Positions 1-8,460 are shown, numbered from the stretch's first letter. The stretch is 64,000 nucleotides of DNA from Streptomyces sp. NBC_00620 (GCF_026341825.1 NZ_JAPENY010000003.1:558001-622000); one strand, 5' to 3'. Numbers and translations: made by a program. Notes: generated from the sequence alone by a model not told the origin.

Positions 1-1883
1 ATCAGGCTGTACCGGGTGGCGTACTCCATGGCGAAGCATTCGGTGAGCCAATTGGTGCCGGGGTTCCAGTACTGCAACTCGGCTTGCAGGCACATCACTT
101 CGGCGGGCGCCGAGGAGAACGCGCCGACTGCGGCCTTCAGCTGGCCGGGGTCAGGGCGGTCCTCGGCGTCGTAGATGACGCACAGTTCCCCGGTGGCCCG
201 CCGCAGCGCCAGGTTGCACGCCTTGGGTTTGGTGCGGGGCATCGACGGGGTGATCAGACAGGTCTCGAAGTGGTCCGGCACGACGAGGGAGTCCAGGACG
301 TCGCGGGTCCGTCGGTCGTCCTCCTCGATGGTGAGCAGGATCTGCAGCCGGTCGGCCGGGTAGTCCAGCCGGGCCAGGTGAGTGACGAGGTCGGGCAGGA
401 CTTCGGCTTCCTCGTACAGCGGGACCAGGACGGTGTAGGAGGGCAGGTCCTCCCGGGCCGACGTGCTGGACGGAGCGGTCTGCCTGCGCCGGTCGCGCGC
501 ACCCAGCAGCACGACCAGCGTATTCGTGGCCACCACCAGGAGATTGGCGCAGACCAGAGCCAGCATCACCCCGCGGACCCACGTCAGACCGGACGGTCCG
601 ACACCCGTGAGCACATGGAGGGCCAGTGCCGCGACCGGCAGCCCCAGACAGGCGGCGAGCACCTGACACTGGGGCCGCGTCAGCAGCGTTCCGGCACTCA
701 GTTCCGCGGGCAGGGGACGCAAGAACTCCCCGGCCTCGACCCTGAGCACCGGTGCAGGGGCCGCTTCGGTCGTCCTGGGGCGAGGTGCCGGCAGGGCACT
801 TCCTTCCTTCCTGCCCGGCGGCAGCCATCCCTGCCACGACGGACGGCGCGCTCCGCGCAGGAAGTGCGATTCGAACCCGTACCAGGACAGGGCGGACACC
901 GCATAGCTCAGCGTGATGACGACGGCGGTGCACGACCACGGTTGGTCGGAGAGCGACAGGAACTCGGTGACGGCGGCGAGGATCGGCAACTGGTAGAGAT
1001 ACATGCCGTAGCTGATCCGGCCGGTGAAACGCAGAGGCCGACACCCCAGGATCCGGCTCAGCGTGCCCCGGGGGCGCAGCACCAGTGCCGCGATCAGGAC
1101 GGCGGCCAGGGCCGCCATCGACGGCAGCCGCAGCGCCAACGGCATCTCCGCCCACCCCACGTACACGGCCACGGCCACCAGAGGCCACGCAGCCCCCTGC
1201 GCACCGAGGGGGCGGGTCAGCCACCCCTGGCGCAGGGCGAGGGCGGCCAGGCAGCCGATCAGTAGCTCCGCCGTGCGCAGGTAGGGGCTGAAGTACCCGT
1301 CGTTCGCCATGAACATCTGGTCGTTCCCGGCCAGCACATCAACCAGGAACCACACCGCCGCACCGGTCAGCACCAGACGCAGAACGGCCGGAAGCCTCAG
1401 CAGGAGGCCAAGGGCGAGCGGCCACAGGAGATAGAACTGCTCTTCCTGCGCCAGCGTCCACGTCGGCGTGAGCGGGCCGAACTCACCCAGGCCCGCCGCG
1501 ACGACCCAGTTGGCGCCGAAGGACAGCGCCACGGCGGCATACCGGACGGAACCGACCACCACGGCGTACACCACCAGCAAAGCGAAGAGCGCGGGCAGCA
1601 GGCGCCGGGCTCGGCGCAGATAGAACGCCCGCAGTCGCACCCTGCCCGTCGCGTCCCACTCCGCACACAGGCCCCGGGTGATCAGGAACCCGGAGAGCGC
1701 GAAGAAGATGTCCACGCCCAGGTAGCCCCATCTCACGACACCAAGGTGGTTGAGCAGAACGAGGAGTACGGCGATCCCGCGCAGACCGTCCAGGGCAGGG
1801 AGCCGTTCCGGTCTCGGGTTCGTCTTCTGTTCCGGATTGCCGACCTGCGGCGCAAGTGCGAGACCGCCCGAGGTCATCCCCAT
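1..1883 (-). CDS. Acyltransferase-3 / family 2 glycosyltransferase fusion protein (3' end outside window)
   Basis: One open frame runs from the probable ATG at 1883 off the left edge, about 627 codons. The N-terminal half has acyltransferase-3 (OafA/YrhL-like) features: LDGLRGIAVLLVLLNHLG near residue 30, GYLGVDIFFALSGFLI, EEQFYLLWPL, and RISYGMYLYQLPIL near residue 289, with many hydrophobic helices. After a linker (LLTRPQ near 401) and two more hydrophobic segments comes a GT2 domain: YTVLVPLYEEAEVLPDLV near 484, and the nucleotide-sugar motif DAED near 572. AT3 proteins O-acylate surface glycans, and GT2 enzymes of this kind make processive glycans. The fusion suggests a membrane enzyme that makes and acylates an exopolysaccharide. 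The sense frame was read across the junction with no stop. The start rests on a GGAGTGG just upstream; ATG 1877 is an alternative. Confidence 0.8.
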   Translation of the reverse strand, partial: MGMTSGGLALAPQVGNPEQKTNPRPERLPALDGLRGIAVLLVLLNHLGVVRWGYLGVDIFFALSGFLITRGLCAEWDATGRVRLRAFYLRRARRLLPALFALLVVYAVVVGSVRYAAVALSFGANWVVAAGLGEFGPLTPTWTLAQEEQFYLLWPLALGLLLRLPAVLRLVLTGAAVWFLVDVLAGNDQMFMANDGYFSPYLRTAELLIGCLAALALRQGWLTRPLGAQGAAWPLVAVAVYVGWAEMPLALRLPSMAALAAVLIAALVLRPRGTLSRILGCRPLRFTGRISYGMYLYQLPILAAVTEFLSLSDQPWSCTAVVITLSYAVSALSWYGFESHFLRGARRPSWQGWLPPGRKEGSALPAPRPRTTEAAPAPVLRVEAGEFLRPLPAELSAGTLLTRPQCQVLAACLGLPVAALALHVLTGVGPSGLTWVRGVMLALVCANLLVVATNTLVVLLGARDRRRQTAPSSTSAREDLPSYTVLVPLYEEAEVLPDLVTHLARLDYPADRLQILLTIEEDDRRTRDVLDSLVVPDHFETCLITPSMPRTKPKACNLALRRATGELCVIYDAEDRPDPGQLKAAVGAFSSAPAEVMCLQAELQYWNPGTNWLTECFAMEYATRYSL

Positions 1884-1998
1884 GCCACTCCGTTCACTGC
1901 GGACAAGATGTCGTCAACGCGAACAACGAACGAATTGGACAAAAGGGTCGCCCAGCTGATCGCGTGTGACTCGCACACCCGAAGCTTGAGGAGGACTG

Positions 1999-3606
1999 AT
2001 GGTTGCCCCGTCACGTCGTCTGCTGTTCAAACGCGCAGCGATGATCGGCGGCGGATCCCTCCCGCTGCTCTCCGCCGGATCTCCCACCCGCGCCGAAGGT
2101 CCGGACGCGAGGACCGTCGTCCGGCCCGGCGACCCCCGCTACCCCGCGCTCGTCCGCGGGGCCAACCAGCGGTGGGCCGGGACCCCGGACGAGATCTGCG
2201 TGGCCGCGTCCTCCGACGACGTCGTCCGAGCCGTCCAGGACGCGGTCGCGGCCGGCCGCCGGATCGCCCTGCGCAGCGGAGGTCACTGCTACGAGGACTT
2301 CGTCGCCAACGCGGCCGTCCGCACCGTCATCGACCTCTCGCGTCTCAACTCCGTCGAGTACGACCCCGCGTTCGGCGCCTTCTGCGTGGGACCCGGAGCA
2401 CGCCTCTCCCAGCTCTACGAAACCCTCTACAAAACCTGGGGAGTCACCGTTCCCGGCGGCGCATGCCCTTCGGTCGCCGCCGGCGGGCACATCGTCGGCG
2501 GCGGCTACGGCCCGCTCTCCCGTCTCTTCGGACTGACCGTCGATCACCTCTACGGCGTGGAAGTCGCCGTGGTCGACCAGAGCGGCACCGCACGCAGCGT
2601 GATCGCGACCCGCGACGATTCAGATCCGGCACTGAGCGACCTGTGGTGGGCACACACAGGTGGCGGAGGAGGCAACTTCGGCGTCGTCACCCGATACTGG
2701 CTCCGCTCCCCCGGCGTCCCCGCCGAGACCGAACCCGGCCGCCTGCTTCCGGCGCCGCCCGCGGAACTCCTGGTGAACACCACCAACTGGATGTGGGGCG
2801 ACCTGAACCGAGAAGGCTTCGCCACCCTTCTGAGGAACTACGGCCGCTGGTACGAGCGGCACAGCGGACCGAGTTCGCCCCTCCTCGGCCTCTACAGCCA
2901 GCTGCGCCCTCTGCACCGATCGGCCGGTGTCGTCCAACTCGCCACGCAGATCGACGCCACCCGGCCGCGCGCCGCGCACCAACTCGCCGAGTTCGTCGCT
3001 GCTGTGGGCACCGGGGTTGCCGCCAGACCCCTCCAGGGCCCCGTCATCCGGCTCCCGTGGCTGCAGGCCACCCAGTGGCAAGGGCTGTCCGGAGGCGATC
3101 CCTGCCGGCGCTTCGAGATCAAGTCCGCCTACATGCGGACGGGTTTCACCGACCAGCACCTCGGTTCCATCCACCGGCATCTGACTCGCACCGACTACCT
3201 CAACCCCTCGGCGCTGCTGGTCATCGCCGGGTACGGAGGCCGGGTCAACACCGTCGCACCCAAGGACACAGCTGTACCCCAGCGGGATTCGATCCTCAAG
3301 CTGCAGTACGTCGCCTACTGGGAGGAACCCACCGACGACACCCGGCACGTCAACTGGGTCCGCGACTTCTACCGCGACGTCCACGCCGACACCGGAGGCG
3401 TCCCGGCCCCCGGCCCGACCACGGACGGCTGCTTCGTCAACTACCCCGACAAGGATCTGGACGACCCCCGCTGGAACACCTCGGGACTCTCCTCGCACGC
3501 CCTCTACTACAAGGACAACTATCCCCGCCTGCAACGCGCGAAGGCCCGTTGGGACCCGCTCAACGTGTTCCGCCACGCCCAGTCCGTCAGGCTCGGGACG
3601 GTGTGA
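1999..3606 (+). CDS. Secreted FAD-linked oxidase, berberine bridge enzyme type
   Basis: A 535-residue protein with an AGGAGG 6-8 bases before the ATG. The N-terminus is a Tat-like signal (RRLLFKRAAMIGGG). The FAD-binding (PCMH) domain contains RSGGHCYEDF with His96 and GGACPSVAAGGHIVGGGYG with Cys156, the two residues that bind FAD bicovalently in this family. The C-terminus carries the BBE domain with the FVNYPDKDL and YYKDNYPRLQRAKARWDPLNVF motifs. Family members oxidise alcohols, sugars or alkaloid-like substrates with O2. The substrate here is unknown. It stands alone downstream of the divergent AT3/GT2 gene, so a role on carbohydrate outside the cell is possible but only inferred. Confidence 0.9.
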   Translation: MVAPSRRLLFKRAAMIGGGSLPLLSAGSPTRAEGPDARTVVRPGDPRYPALVRGANQRWAGTPDEICVAASSDDVVRAVQDAVAAGRRIALRSGGHCYEDFVANAAVRTVIDLSRLNSVEYDPAFGAFCVGPGARLSQLYETLYKTWGVTVPGGACPSVAAGGHIVGGGYGPLSRLFGLTVDHLYGVEVAVVDQSGTARSVIATRDDSDPALSDLWWAHTGGGGGNFGVVTRYWLRSPGVPAETEPGRLLPAPPAELLVNTTNWMWGDLNREGFATLLRNYGRWYERHSGPSSPLLGLYSQLRPLHRSAGVVQLATQIDATRPRAAHQLAEFVAAVGTGVAARPLQGPVIRLPWLQATQWQGLSGGDPCRRFEIKSAYMRTGFTDQHLGSIHRHLTRTDYLNPSALLVIAGYGGRVNTVAPKDTAVPQRDSILKLQYVAYWEEPTDDTRHVNWVRDFYRDVHADTGGVPAPGPTTDGCFVNYPDKDLDDPRWNTSGLSSHALYYKDNYPRLQRAKARWDPLNVFRHAQSVRLGTV

Positions 3607-3745
3607 CCGGAGCGGCTCGACTCAAGTCGACACTCCGCCGACCGGATCGACAGTCCTTCCTTCCAGCGTGAGCCCGGACTACGACAGCGCACTGAGCGCC
3701 GATGCACTGACCGGGGCATACGTGTCAGAGCAGTCCCCACCATGA

Positions 3746-3960
3746 ATGAGATCGCGCGTCCTGCGCCCCGGCGGCCTGCACGTCTACACGGTCCGCCACA
3801 TCGGCGACGCACCCCCCATCGGCGTCGGCATCTCCCACGGCGACAACATCTACGAACACGGCGGCTTCGCCGTGCACTTCTTCGACGGGACGCCTGAAAA
3901 ACCTCGCCCAGGGCTGGCACCCGCATTCCCATCTGCCCTCTGACCTGCTCATATCTCGTC
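3746..3960 (+). pseudogene. Remnant of a SAM-dependent methyltransferase gene
   Basis: The stretch encodes RVLRPGGLHVYTVRHIGD followed by GVGISHGDNIYEHGGFAVHFF, which resembles the middle of class I SAM methyltransferases (the post-motif LRPGG region). A stop codon lies directly upstream in the same frame. Downstream the similarity continues only after a frame change near 3895, where the next frame reads NLAQGWHPHSHLPSD. No start or full Rossmann fold is present, so this is a decayed fragment. I recognise it by motif only; no alignment was run. Confidence 0.5.
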
Positions 3961-3998
3961 GACCGGGTCCGGTCGAACTGTCCGGTCGAAAAGCAATT

Positions 3999-4041
3999 AG
4001 GAGCCGGATCGGAGGTCTTCGACCGATCGACCGGCTCCTTT
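3999..4041 (+). terminator. Hairpin terminator candidate after the methyltransferase remnant
   Basis: AGGAGCCGG (3999-4007) pairs with CCGGCTCCT (4031-4039). An inner ATCGG/CCGAT pairing (4008-4012 and 4023-4027) extends the stem across a 3-base bulge, and TT follows. The shape fits an intrinsic terminator on the plus strand. Confidence 0.5.
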
Positions 4042-4070
4042 AGGGATGGGGTAGCCGGTCCCCGGCGGAC

Positions 4071-4274
4071 TTGAAGCCGCTCTGGGAGTACCCCAACGCC
4101 CACATGGACGGCTTCCCCCGCTTCATGTCCGACCGCGCCGAGGTCGAACGCTGGAAGCAGACCTTCACCCTGTGCTTCGGCGACTTCAAGGGCGGCCCGA
4201 CACCCGGCCGGCTCGGCCTGCCTCCGAGGCGTAGCGCCTCATGTCCATGGTCGTACCGACCCTCCAAGGCATGA
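4071..4274 (+). pseudogene. Unrecognised short open frame, possible gene remnant
   Basis: A 67-codon frame beginning at a TTG reads like real protein at its start (WEYPNAHMDGFPRFMSD, then VERWKQTFTLCFGDF). It then degenerates into Arg/Pro/Ser-rich sequence and has no ribosome binding site. I do not recognise a family. Its position between the methyltransferase remnant and the MarR gene suggests another piece of a decayed locus. Confidence 0.2.
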
Positions 4275-4316
4275 TCGGTACGGTGGTACCGGGACGACCA
4301 GAGGGGCGACGCGACC

Positions 4317-4811
4317 GTGGGCGAGCAGACGGAGATCACGACGGCGAAGCAGGCCGCGGACCACGAGCTGATCCTGGCGTTCGGCCGACTGCAAGGCGCG
4401 GCCAACCGGCTGGAGTACATCCTCGGCCGGGCGCTCGAGGTGGAGTGCGGAATCAGCCACCTGATATTCGAGGTGCTGCTGATCCTCGGCCGGGCGGGCG
4501 AGCCGGGACTCTCCATGCGGGCCATCGCCCAGGAGCAGGTCCTGACCACGGGCGGCGCCACCCGGCTGGTGGACCGGATGGAGGCGGCCGAACTGGTCGA
4601 GCGGGCAGCGGATCCGGGCGACCGGCGCGCGCGACTGGTCCGGCTGACCGCATTGGGCGAGGAGACCGTCGTAGGCGCGTCCCGGGTCCATCTGGAGAAC
4701 ATCAAGCGGTATCTCGTGGACCCCCTGCCCGCAGCGGACCGGAAGCGATTCTCGGAGGATCTCCGCATCCTCAGCCACACGGCCCGGGACCTACTACCCC
4801 GCCTGCCCTGA
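4317..4811 (+). CDS. MarR-family transcriptional regulator
   Basis: 164 residues, the usual MarR length, from a GTG start. The winged helix-turn-helix is visible from about residue 40 to 120: helices with ISHLIFEVLLILGRAG, recognition region LTTGGATRLVDRMEAAELV, and the wing ERAADPGDRRARLVRLT. Long helices at both ends fit the dimer interface. An inverted repeat GGTAC-GGTG-GTACC sits about 40 bases upstream of the start. An 18-bp palindrome follows the gene, before a DsbA-like/MBL/SnoaL gene set in the same direction. By analogy with other MarR proteins it probably represses that set; the ligand is unknown. Confidence 0.88.
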   Translation: MGEQTEITTAKQAADHELILAFGRLQGAANRLEYILGRALEVECGISHLIFEVLLILGRAGEPGLSMRAIAQEQVLTTGGATRLVDRMEAAELVERAADPGDRRARLVRLTALGEETVVGASRVHLENIKRYLVDPLPAADRKRFSEDLRILSHTARDLLPRLP

Positions 4812-4889
4812 CCTGCGGAGCGGCGGCAACGTTGGCGCAATGACGTGGTCAGCCACGCCCATGTGCCCCACCTCACACGAACCTTGAAA

Positions 4890-4907
4890 TATCTGACGCG
4901 TCAGATA
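4890..4907. promoter_or_regulatory. Perfect 18-bp palindrome, probable operator
   Basis: TATCTGACGCGTCAGATA is perfectly self-complementary. It lies 78 bases after the MarR stop and 59 bases before the DsbA-like start. Size and symmetry fit a MarR- or TetR-type dimer site, and its position in the promoter region of the three-gene set suggests control of that set. Confidence 0.6.
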
Positions 4908-4966
4908 CTGTTCTGTCAGGTGAATCGCTCGCAACCCGCGGGCGCACATCCCTGCCGAGGTCCTTG

Positions 4967-5584
4967 ATGAAGCTCGTCTACGTCTTCGACGCCTATTGCG
5001 GCTGGTCGCACGGGTTCTCCGGAACACTGAGCGAGGTCGCCTCCCGTCACCCCGAACTGCCGGTCGAGGTCGTCTCCGGCGGCCTGTTCACCGGGTCTCG
5101 CCGGGTACCCGTCCGCGAGTTCGGCCATGTCCAGGGCGCGAACGCCAAGATCGCCGAGCTGACCGGCGCCGAGTTCGGCGAGGCGTATGAGCGGCTGATC
5201 GCCGACGGCTCCTTCGTGATGGACTCGGAGGCCGCCGCGCGCGGTGTCGCCGCCCTGCGCCAGGCCGCACCGGCCCGCGCGGCGGAGCTGGCGATCGCCC
5301 TGCAGCGGGCCTTCTACGTCGACGGCCTCAGCCTGTCCGAGGCGGCCACCTACCGGAAGGTCGCCGAGGAGGCCGGACTGAATGCCGACGCTGTGGTCAC
5401 CGCCTTCGAGGGATCCGAGGTTCGGGTGGCGGCGGGCGCCGACTTCCACCGGTCCGCCTCACTGCACGTCACCGGCTTCCCCACGCTGCTGGCCGTCGAC
5501 GGCGACTCCGTCACTGCCGTGGCCCACGGCCACGGCACCGCCGACGAGATCGACCAGCGGCTCGCGGCGCTCCCCACCCACTGA
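4967..5584 (+). CDS. DsbA-family thioredoxin-fold protein with CGWS active site
   Basis: 205 residues. ATG at 4967 was chosen because CCGAGG lies 6 bases upstream; an in-frame TTG sits immediately before it. The N-terminus is a thioredoxin-fold strand (LVYVFDA) followed by YCGWSHGF. The helical insert and the cis-Pro motif (VTGFPTLL) near the C-terminus match the DsbA/FrnE-like family. The usual CxxC is CxxS here, so the protein could form mixed disulfides but probably not act as a dithiol oxidase. It has no signal peptide, so it is cytoplasmic. It is first of three genes with an MBL-fold and a SnoaL-like protein, probably a detoxification or redox-sensing cassette. Confidence 0.82.
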   Translation: MKLVYVFDAYCGWSHGFSGTLSEVASRHPELPVEVVSGGLFTGSRRVPVREFGHVQGANAKIAELTGAEFGEAYERLIADGSFVMDSEAAARGVAALRQAAPARAAELAIALQRAFYVDGLSLSEAATYRKVAEEAGLNADAVVTAFEGSEVRVAAGADFHRSASLHVTGFPTLLAVDGDSVTAVAHGHGTADEIDQRLAALPTH

Positions 5585-5626
5585 ACCTCCCGCTCCCCAC
5601 CCCCCCCTCCCCGCAAGGAGTCATCG

Positions 5627-6433
5627 ATGAGCACCCTCTCCTTCAAGATCCTCGACCTGGACTTCCCAGCCGGCAGCAAGAACAAGACCGCCACCATCGT
5701 CACCGGCGAGCACGAGGCCCTCCTGGTCGACGCCGCCTTCACCCGCGCCGACGGCCACCGCCTCGCGGCCGAGATCCTCGACTCCGGCAAGAAGCTCACC
5801 ACCGTCTTCGTCAGCCACGCCGACCCCGACTTCTACTTCGGCGCCGAAGTCATCGCCGATGCCTTCCCCGACGCGACCTTCGTCGCCACCCCGATCGTCA
5901 TCGAGCACATCCAGGACTCCTACGAAGGCAAGCTCAAGGCGTGGGCCGCGCTCGGCCCGAATCTGCCCACCCGCCTGGTCGACCTCACCCCGCTGACCGG
6001 CGACCTCACCCTGGAGGGCCACCGCTTCGAGCTCAAGGGCGGCCCGGCCGCGCTGCCGGACCGCCACTACCTGTGGCAGGCCGAGCACCGCGCGCTCCTC
6101 GGCGGCGTCCTCCTCTTCCAGCAGGAGCACGTCTGGGTCGCCGACACCCCCACCCCCGGCGACCGTGCCGCCTGGATCGACCTGCTCGACGAAATGGCCG
6201 CCCTGCAGCCGGAGTTGGTCGTCCCCGGCCACCGCCTGCCCGCAACCCCGGCCGACGCCTCCGCCATCACCGCAACCCGCGAGTACCTTCTTGCCTTCGA
6301 GGAGGAGCTTGCTACGGCGGCCGACGGTGCGACGCTGACTGAGGCGCTGGTCAAGCGTTACCCCGACAACGGCATGCTGATCGCCGCCCAGATCGGCGCG
6401 AAGGTCGCCAAGGGCGAAATGAAGTGGGGCTGA
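5627..6433 (+). CDS. Metallo-beta-lactamase-fold protein with degenerate metal site
   Basis: 268 residues with the MBL fold: strand ALLVDAAFTRADG, then SHADPDFYFG in the place of the HxHxDH metal motif, and VVPGHRLPA for the later histidine. Two of the three first-site histidines appear replaced (Asp and Phe), so metal binding must differ from glyoxalase-II-like relatives, although this variant occurs within the family. An AAGGAG lies 6 bases before the ATG. It sits 42 bases after the DsbA-like gene and 2 bases before the SnoaL-like gene, so the three are likely one operon. The substrate is unknown. Confidence 0.85.
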   Translation: MSTLSFKILDLDFPAGSKNKTATIVTGEHEALLVDAAFTRADGHRLAAEILDSGKKLTTVFVSHADPDFYFGAEVIADAFPDATFVATPIVIEHIQDSYEGKLKAWAALGPNLPTRLVDLTPLTGDLTLEGHRFELKGGPAALPDRHYLWQAEHRALLGGVLLFQQEHVWVADTPTPGDRAAWIDLLDEMAALQPELVVPGHRLPATPADASAITATREYLLAFEEELATAADGATLTEALVKRYPDNGMLIAAQIGAKVAKGEMKWG

Positions 6434-6435
6434 CC

Positions 6436-6846
6436 ATGGCCGAGTTCACGACTTCCACCGCCCCCGCCGATGTCGTACGGCGTCAGTACCTGGCGTCCGC
6501 GGCAGGTGACTTGGAGGCCCTTCGGGCCACCCTCGCCCCCGACGTCGAGTGGACGGAGATGGCCGGCTTCCCCCTCGCCGGCACCTACCGCACCCCCGAC
6601 GGCGTCACCGCCAACGTCATGGAGAAGCTCGGCCAGGACTGGGACAGTTGGACCGCCCACGACGACACCTACGTCGTCGACGGCGAGAACGTCGTCGTCC
6701 TCGCCCGCTACACCGCGACCAACAAGGCCACCGGCAAGCCGATCGACATCCGCGTCGCCCACCATTTCGTGGTGCGCGGTGGGCTCATCGTCCGCTTCGA
6801 GCAGTTCGTCGACACCGCCCTCGTCCGCGAGGCGATGGCCGGCTGA
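6436..6846 (+). CDS. SnoaL-like / NTF2-fold protein
   Basis: 136 residues. The ATG at 6436 follows the previous stop by 2 bases and has GTGGGG upstream, so translation is probably coupled. The sequence shows the NTF2-like pattern: helix with VVRRQYLASAAGDLEAL, TLAPDVEWTEMAGFPLAGTY, and strands VVVLARYTATN and AHHFVVRGGLIVRFEQFVD. SnoaL-like proteins are small cyclases, isomerases or binding proteins. With a thioredoxin-fold and an MBL-fold partner it probably handles a small organic electrophile, but this is inference. Confidence 0.8.
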   Translation: MAEFTTSTAPADVVRRQYLASAAGDLEALRATLAPDVEWTEMAGFPLAGTYRTPDGVTANVMEKLGQDWDSWTAHDDTYVVDGENVVVLARYTATNKATGKPIDIRVAHHFVVRGGLIVRFEQFVDTALVREAMAG

Positions 6847-6854
6847 GCGGTTCG

Positions 6855-6884
6855 GATCCGGGCGTCGGCAACGACGCCCGGATC
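6855..6884 (+). terminator. Strong hairpin terminator of the DsbA/MBL/SnoaL operon
   Basis: GATCCGGGCGTC (6855-6866) and GACGCCCGGATC (6873-6884) form a perfect 12-bp stem with a 6-base loop, 8 bases after the SnoaL-like stop. There is no long U tract, which is normal for Streptomyces terminators. Confidence 0.75.
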
Positions 6885-7132
6885 AACCGCGTGGACGAAC
6901 CGGACGAGCATGTCTGACGGCCGAACGGCCAGGTGGGCCACCTCTTTGGGCGGCCGGTGCGCCGAGAGCGGGCCACTGTTCCCTTGACCGGTACGCGGAC
7001 ACTGAGCACCGCGCCGGAAGGGACGGTCGGACTCGTCACCCCGCACCGGGCCGTGGTGGGATTCCCACAAGAGAGCCCTTGTCACCGCCTTCTCCTCCCC
7101 TTCGTCGCCCAGGCACTTGGTGGCGTCTTGCC

Positions 7133-7164
7133 CTAGTCTTCTGAGTCAGGAATTCTATTCAGAT
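7133..7164. repeat. Left terminal inverted repeat of the IS630 element
   Basis: Counting the CTAG target, 32 bases match the complement of 8240-8271 with a single mismatch (A versus C at the 20th base). Confidence 0.88.
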
Positions 7165-8224
7165 AACTGGCGAGGCGTTCGAGGATCTCGTCCGCGGTCT
7201 TCGTCCAGACGTAGGGCTTCGGATCGGTGTTCCAGGCGGCGATCCAGGTGCGGATGTCCTTCTCCAGCGCTTGGACGGTCCTGTGGACGCCTCGCCGTAT
7301 CTGTTTGTTGGTCAGTTCGGCGAACCAGCGCTCGACGAGGTTCAGCCAGGACGATCCGGTCGGCGTGAAGTGCAGGTGGAAGCGGGGATGGGCCAGCAGC
7401 CACTTCTTGATGGCGGGGGTTTTGTGGGTGGCGTAGTTGTCGCAGATGAGGTGGACATCCAGGCCGGCAGGCACCTCTTTGTCGAGCTTGGTCAGGAACT
7501 TCTTGAACTCCTCGGCACGGTGTCTGCGGTGCAGGGAGCCGATCACTTTGCCGGTGGCGACCTCAAGGGCCGCGAACAGGGTGGTGGTGCCGGCCCGGAC
7601 GTAGTCGTGCGTTGCCCGCTCGGGAACCCCGGGCATCATCGGCAGGACGGGCTGGGACCGGTCCAGCGCCTGGATCTGCGACTTCTCGTCGACACAGAAC
7701 ACCAGGGCCCGCTCGGGCGGGTCCAGGTAGAGGCCGACGACATCGTGGACCTTGTCGACGAAATACGGATCGGTCGACAGCTTGAAGGTCTCCGACCGGT
7801 GCGGCTGCAGGCCGAAGGCCCGCCAGATCCGTGACACCGACGACTGCGAAAGACCCATCTCTTTCGCCATCGCCCGCGTCGACCAGTGCGTCGCGTTCTT
7901 TGGAGTGGACTCCAGTGTCCTGGCGATCACCGCGGCGACCTGCTCGTCCGTCACCGTCCTGGGACCGCCCGGACGCGGCATGTCTCCAAGACCAGCGATC
8001 CGGTACTGCACGAACCGGGCCCGCCAGCGGCCCACCGCATGAGGTGTGGAGCCGAGTTCAGCAGCCACGTCCTTGTTCGACGCACCCGCGGCACAGGCCA
8101 GGATGATCCGACACCGCAATGCCCATGCCTGCGGCGTGGAATGTCGCCGCACCCACCCCTCGAGTGCGGCCCGTTCCTCGTCCGACAGCGTCAACTCGGC
8201 CTTCGGCCGCCCCGTCCGTGCCAT
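7133..8224 (-). CDS. IS630-family DDE transposase
   Basis: 363 residues, full length for the family. An N-terminal helix-turn-helix (RIILACAAGASNKDVAAELG, then a second HTH around SQSSVSRIW) precedes the DDE catalytic domain. The three acidic residues lie in FCVDEKSQIQALDR, HLICDNYATHK and SSWLNLVERWFAEL. The reading frame is intact. Its stop codon TAG is not inside the element: TA is the duplicated target and G comes from the flanking DNA. Confidence 0.93.
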   Translation of the reverse strand: MARTGRPKAELTLSDEERAALEGWVRRHSTPQAWALRCRIILACAAGASNKDVAAELGSTPHAVGRWRARFVQYRIAGLGDMPRPGGPRTVTDEQVAAVIARTLESTPKNATHWSTRAMAKEMGLSQSSVSRIWRAFGLQPHRSETFKLSTDPYFVDKVHDVVGLYLDPPERALVFCVDEKSQIQALDRSQPVLPMMPGVPERATHDYVRAGTTTLFAALEVATGKVIGSLHRRHRAEEFKKFLTKLDKEVPAGLDVHLICDNYATHKTPAIKKWLLAHPRFHLHFTPTGSSWLNLVERWFAELTNKQIRRGVHRTVQALEKDIRTWIAAWNTDPKPYVWTKTADEILERLASYLNRIPDSED

Positions 8225-8268
8225 GGAACAAGCCTATACATCTGAATAGAAGTCCTGACTCAGAAGAC
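7136..8268 (-). mobile_element. IS630-family insertion sequence inserted at CTAG
   Basis: The element is 1133 bp with near-perfect terminal inverted repeats, starting GTCTTCTGAGTCAGGA on the left and ending with the complement on the right. It is flanked by TA on both sides (7134-7135 and 8269-8270). The outer bases make CTAG at each junction, which matches IS630-type insertion at the TA of CTAG. It carries a single intact transposase, so it may still be mobile. It lies between a terminator and a pirin gene, and no interrupted gene was recognised. Confidence 0.9.
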
Positions 8269-8271
8269 TAG
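8240..8271. repeat. Right terminal inverted repeat of the IS630 element
   Basis: Inverted copy of 7133-7164 with one mismatch in 32. It lies just upstream of the transposase start and so must also hold part of its promoter. Confidence 0.88.
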
Positions 8272-8460
8272 TACAAGTCACCGAAGTCAGCATTGGGCCA
8301 GCATCAGGCTGACTCAACCCGCCTACAGATGGCCAGACATGAGAACGCAGCGTTGCCCTCGATGGACTCCTCAGGAGCGAACGACCCCTCGAGAAAACGG
8401 GGTGCCAGGCAAGGACAGCCGCGTATCGCGAGAGGCCTGCACTAGAGCGGGAACCCCAGG

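Noticed and set aside
6885..7132. 67-codon plus-strand frame before the IS630 element
   Set aside because: No ribosome binding site, no recognisable family, and its stop is created by the IS junction.
8272..8460. Gene interrupted by the IS630 element
   Set aside because: Joining the flanks across the element restored no recognisable reading frame, so the insertion looks intergenic.
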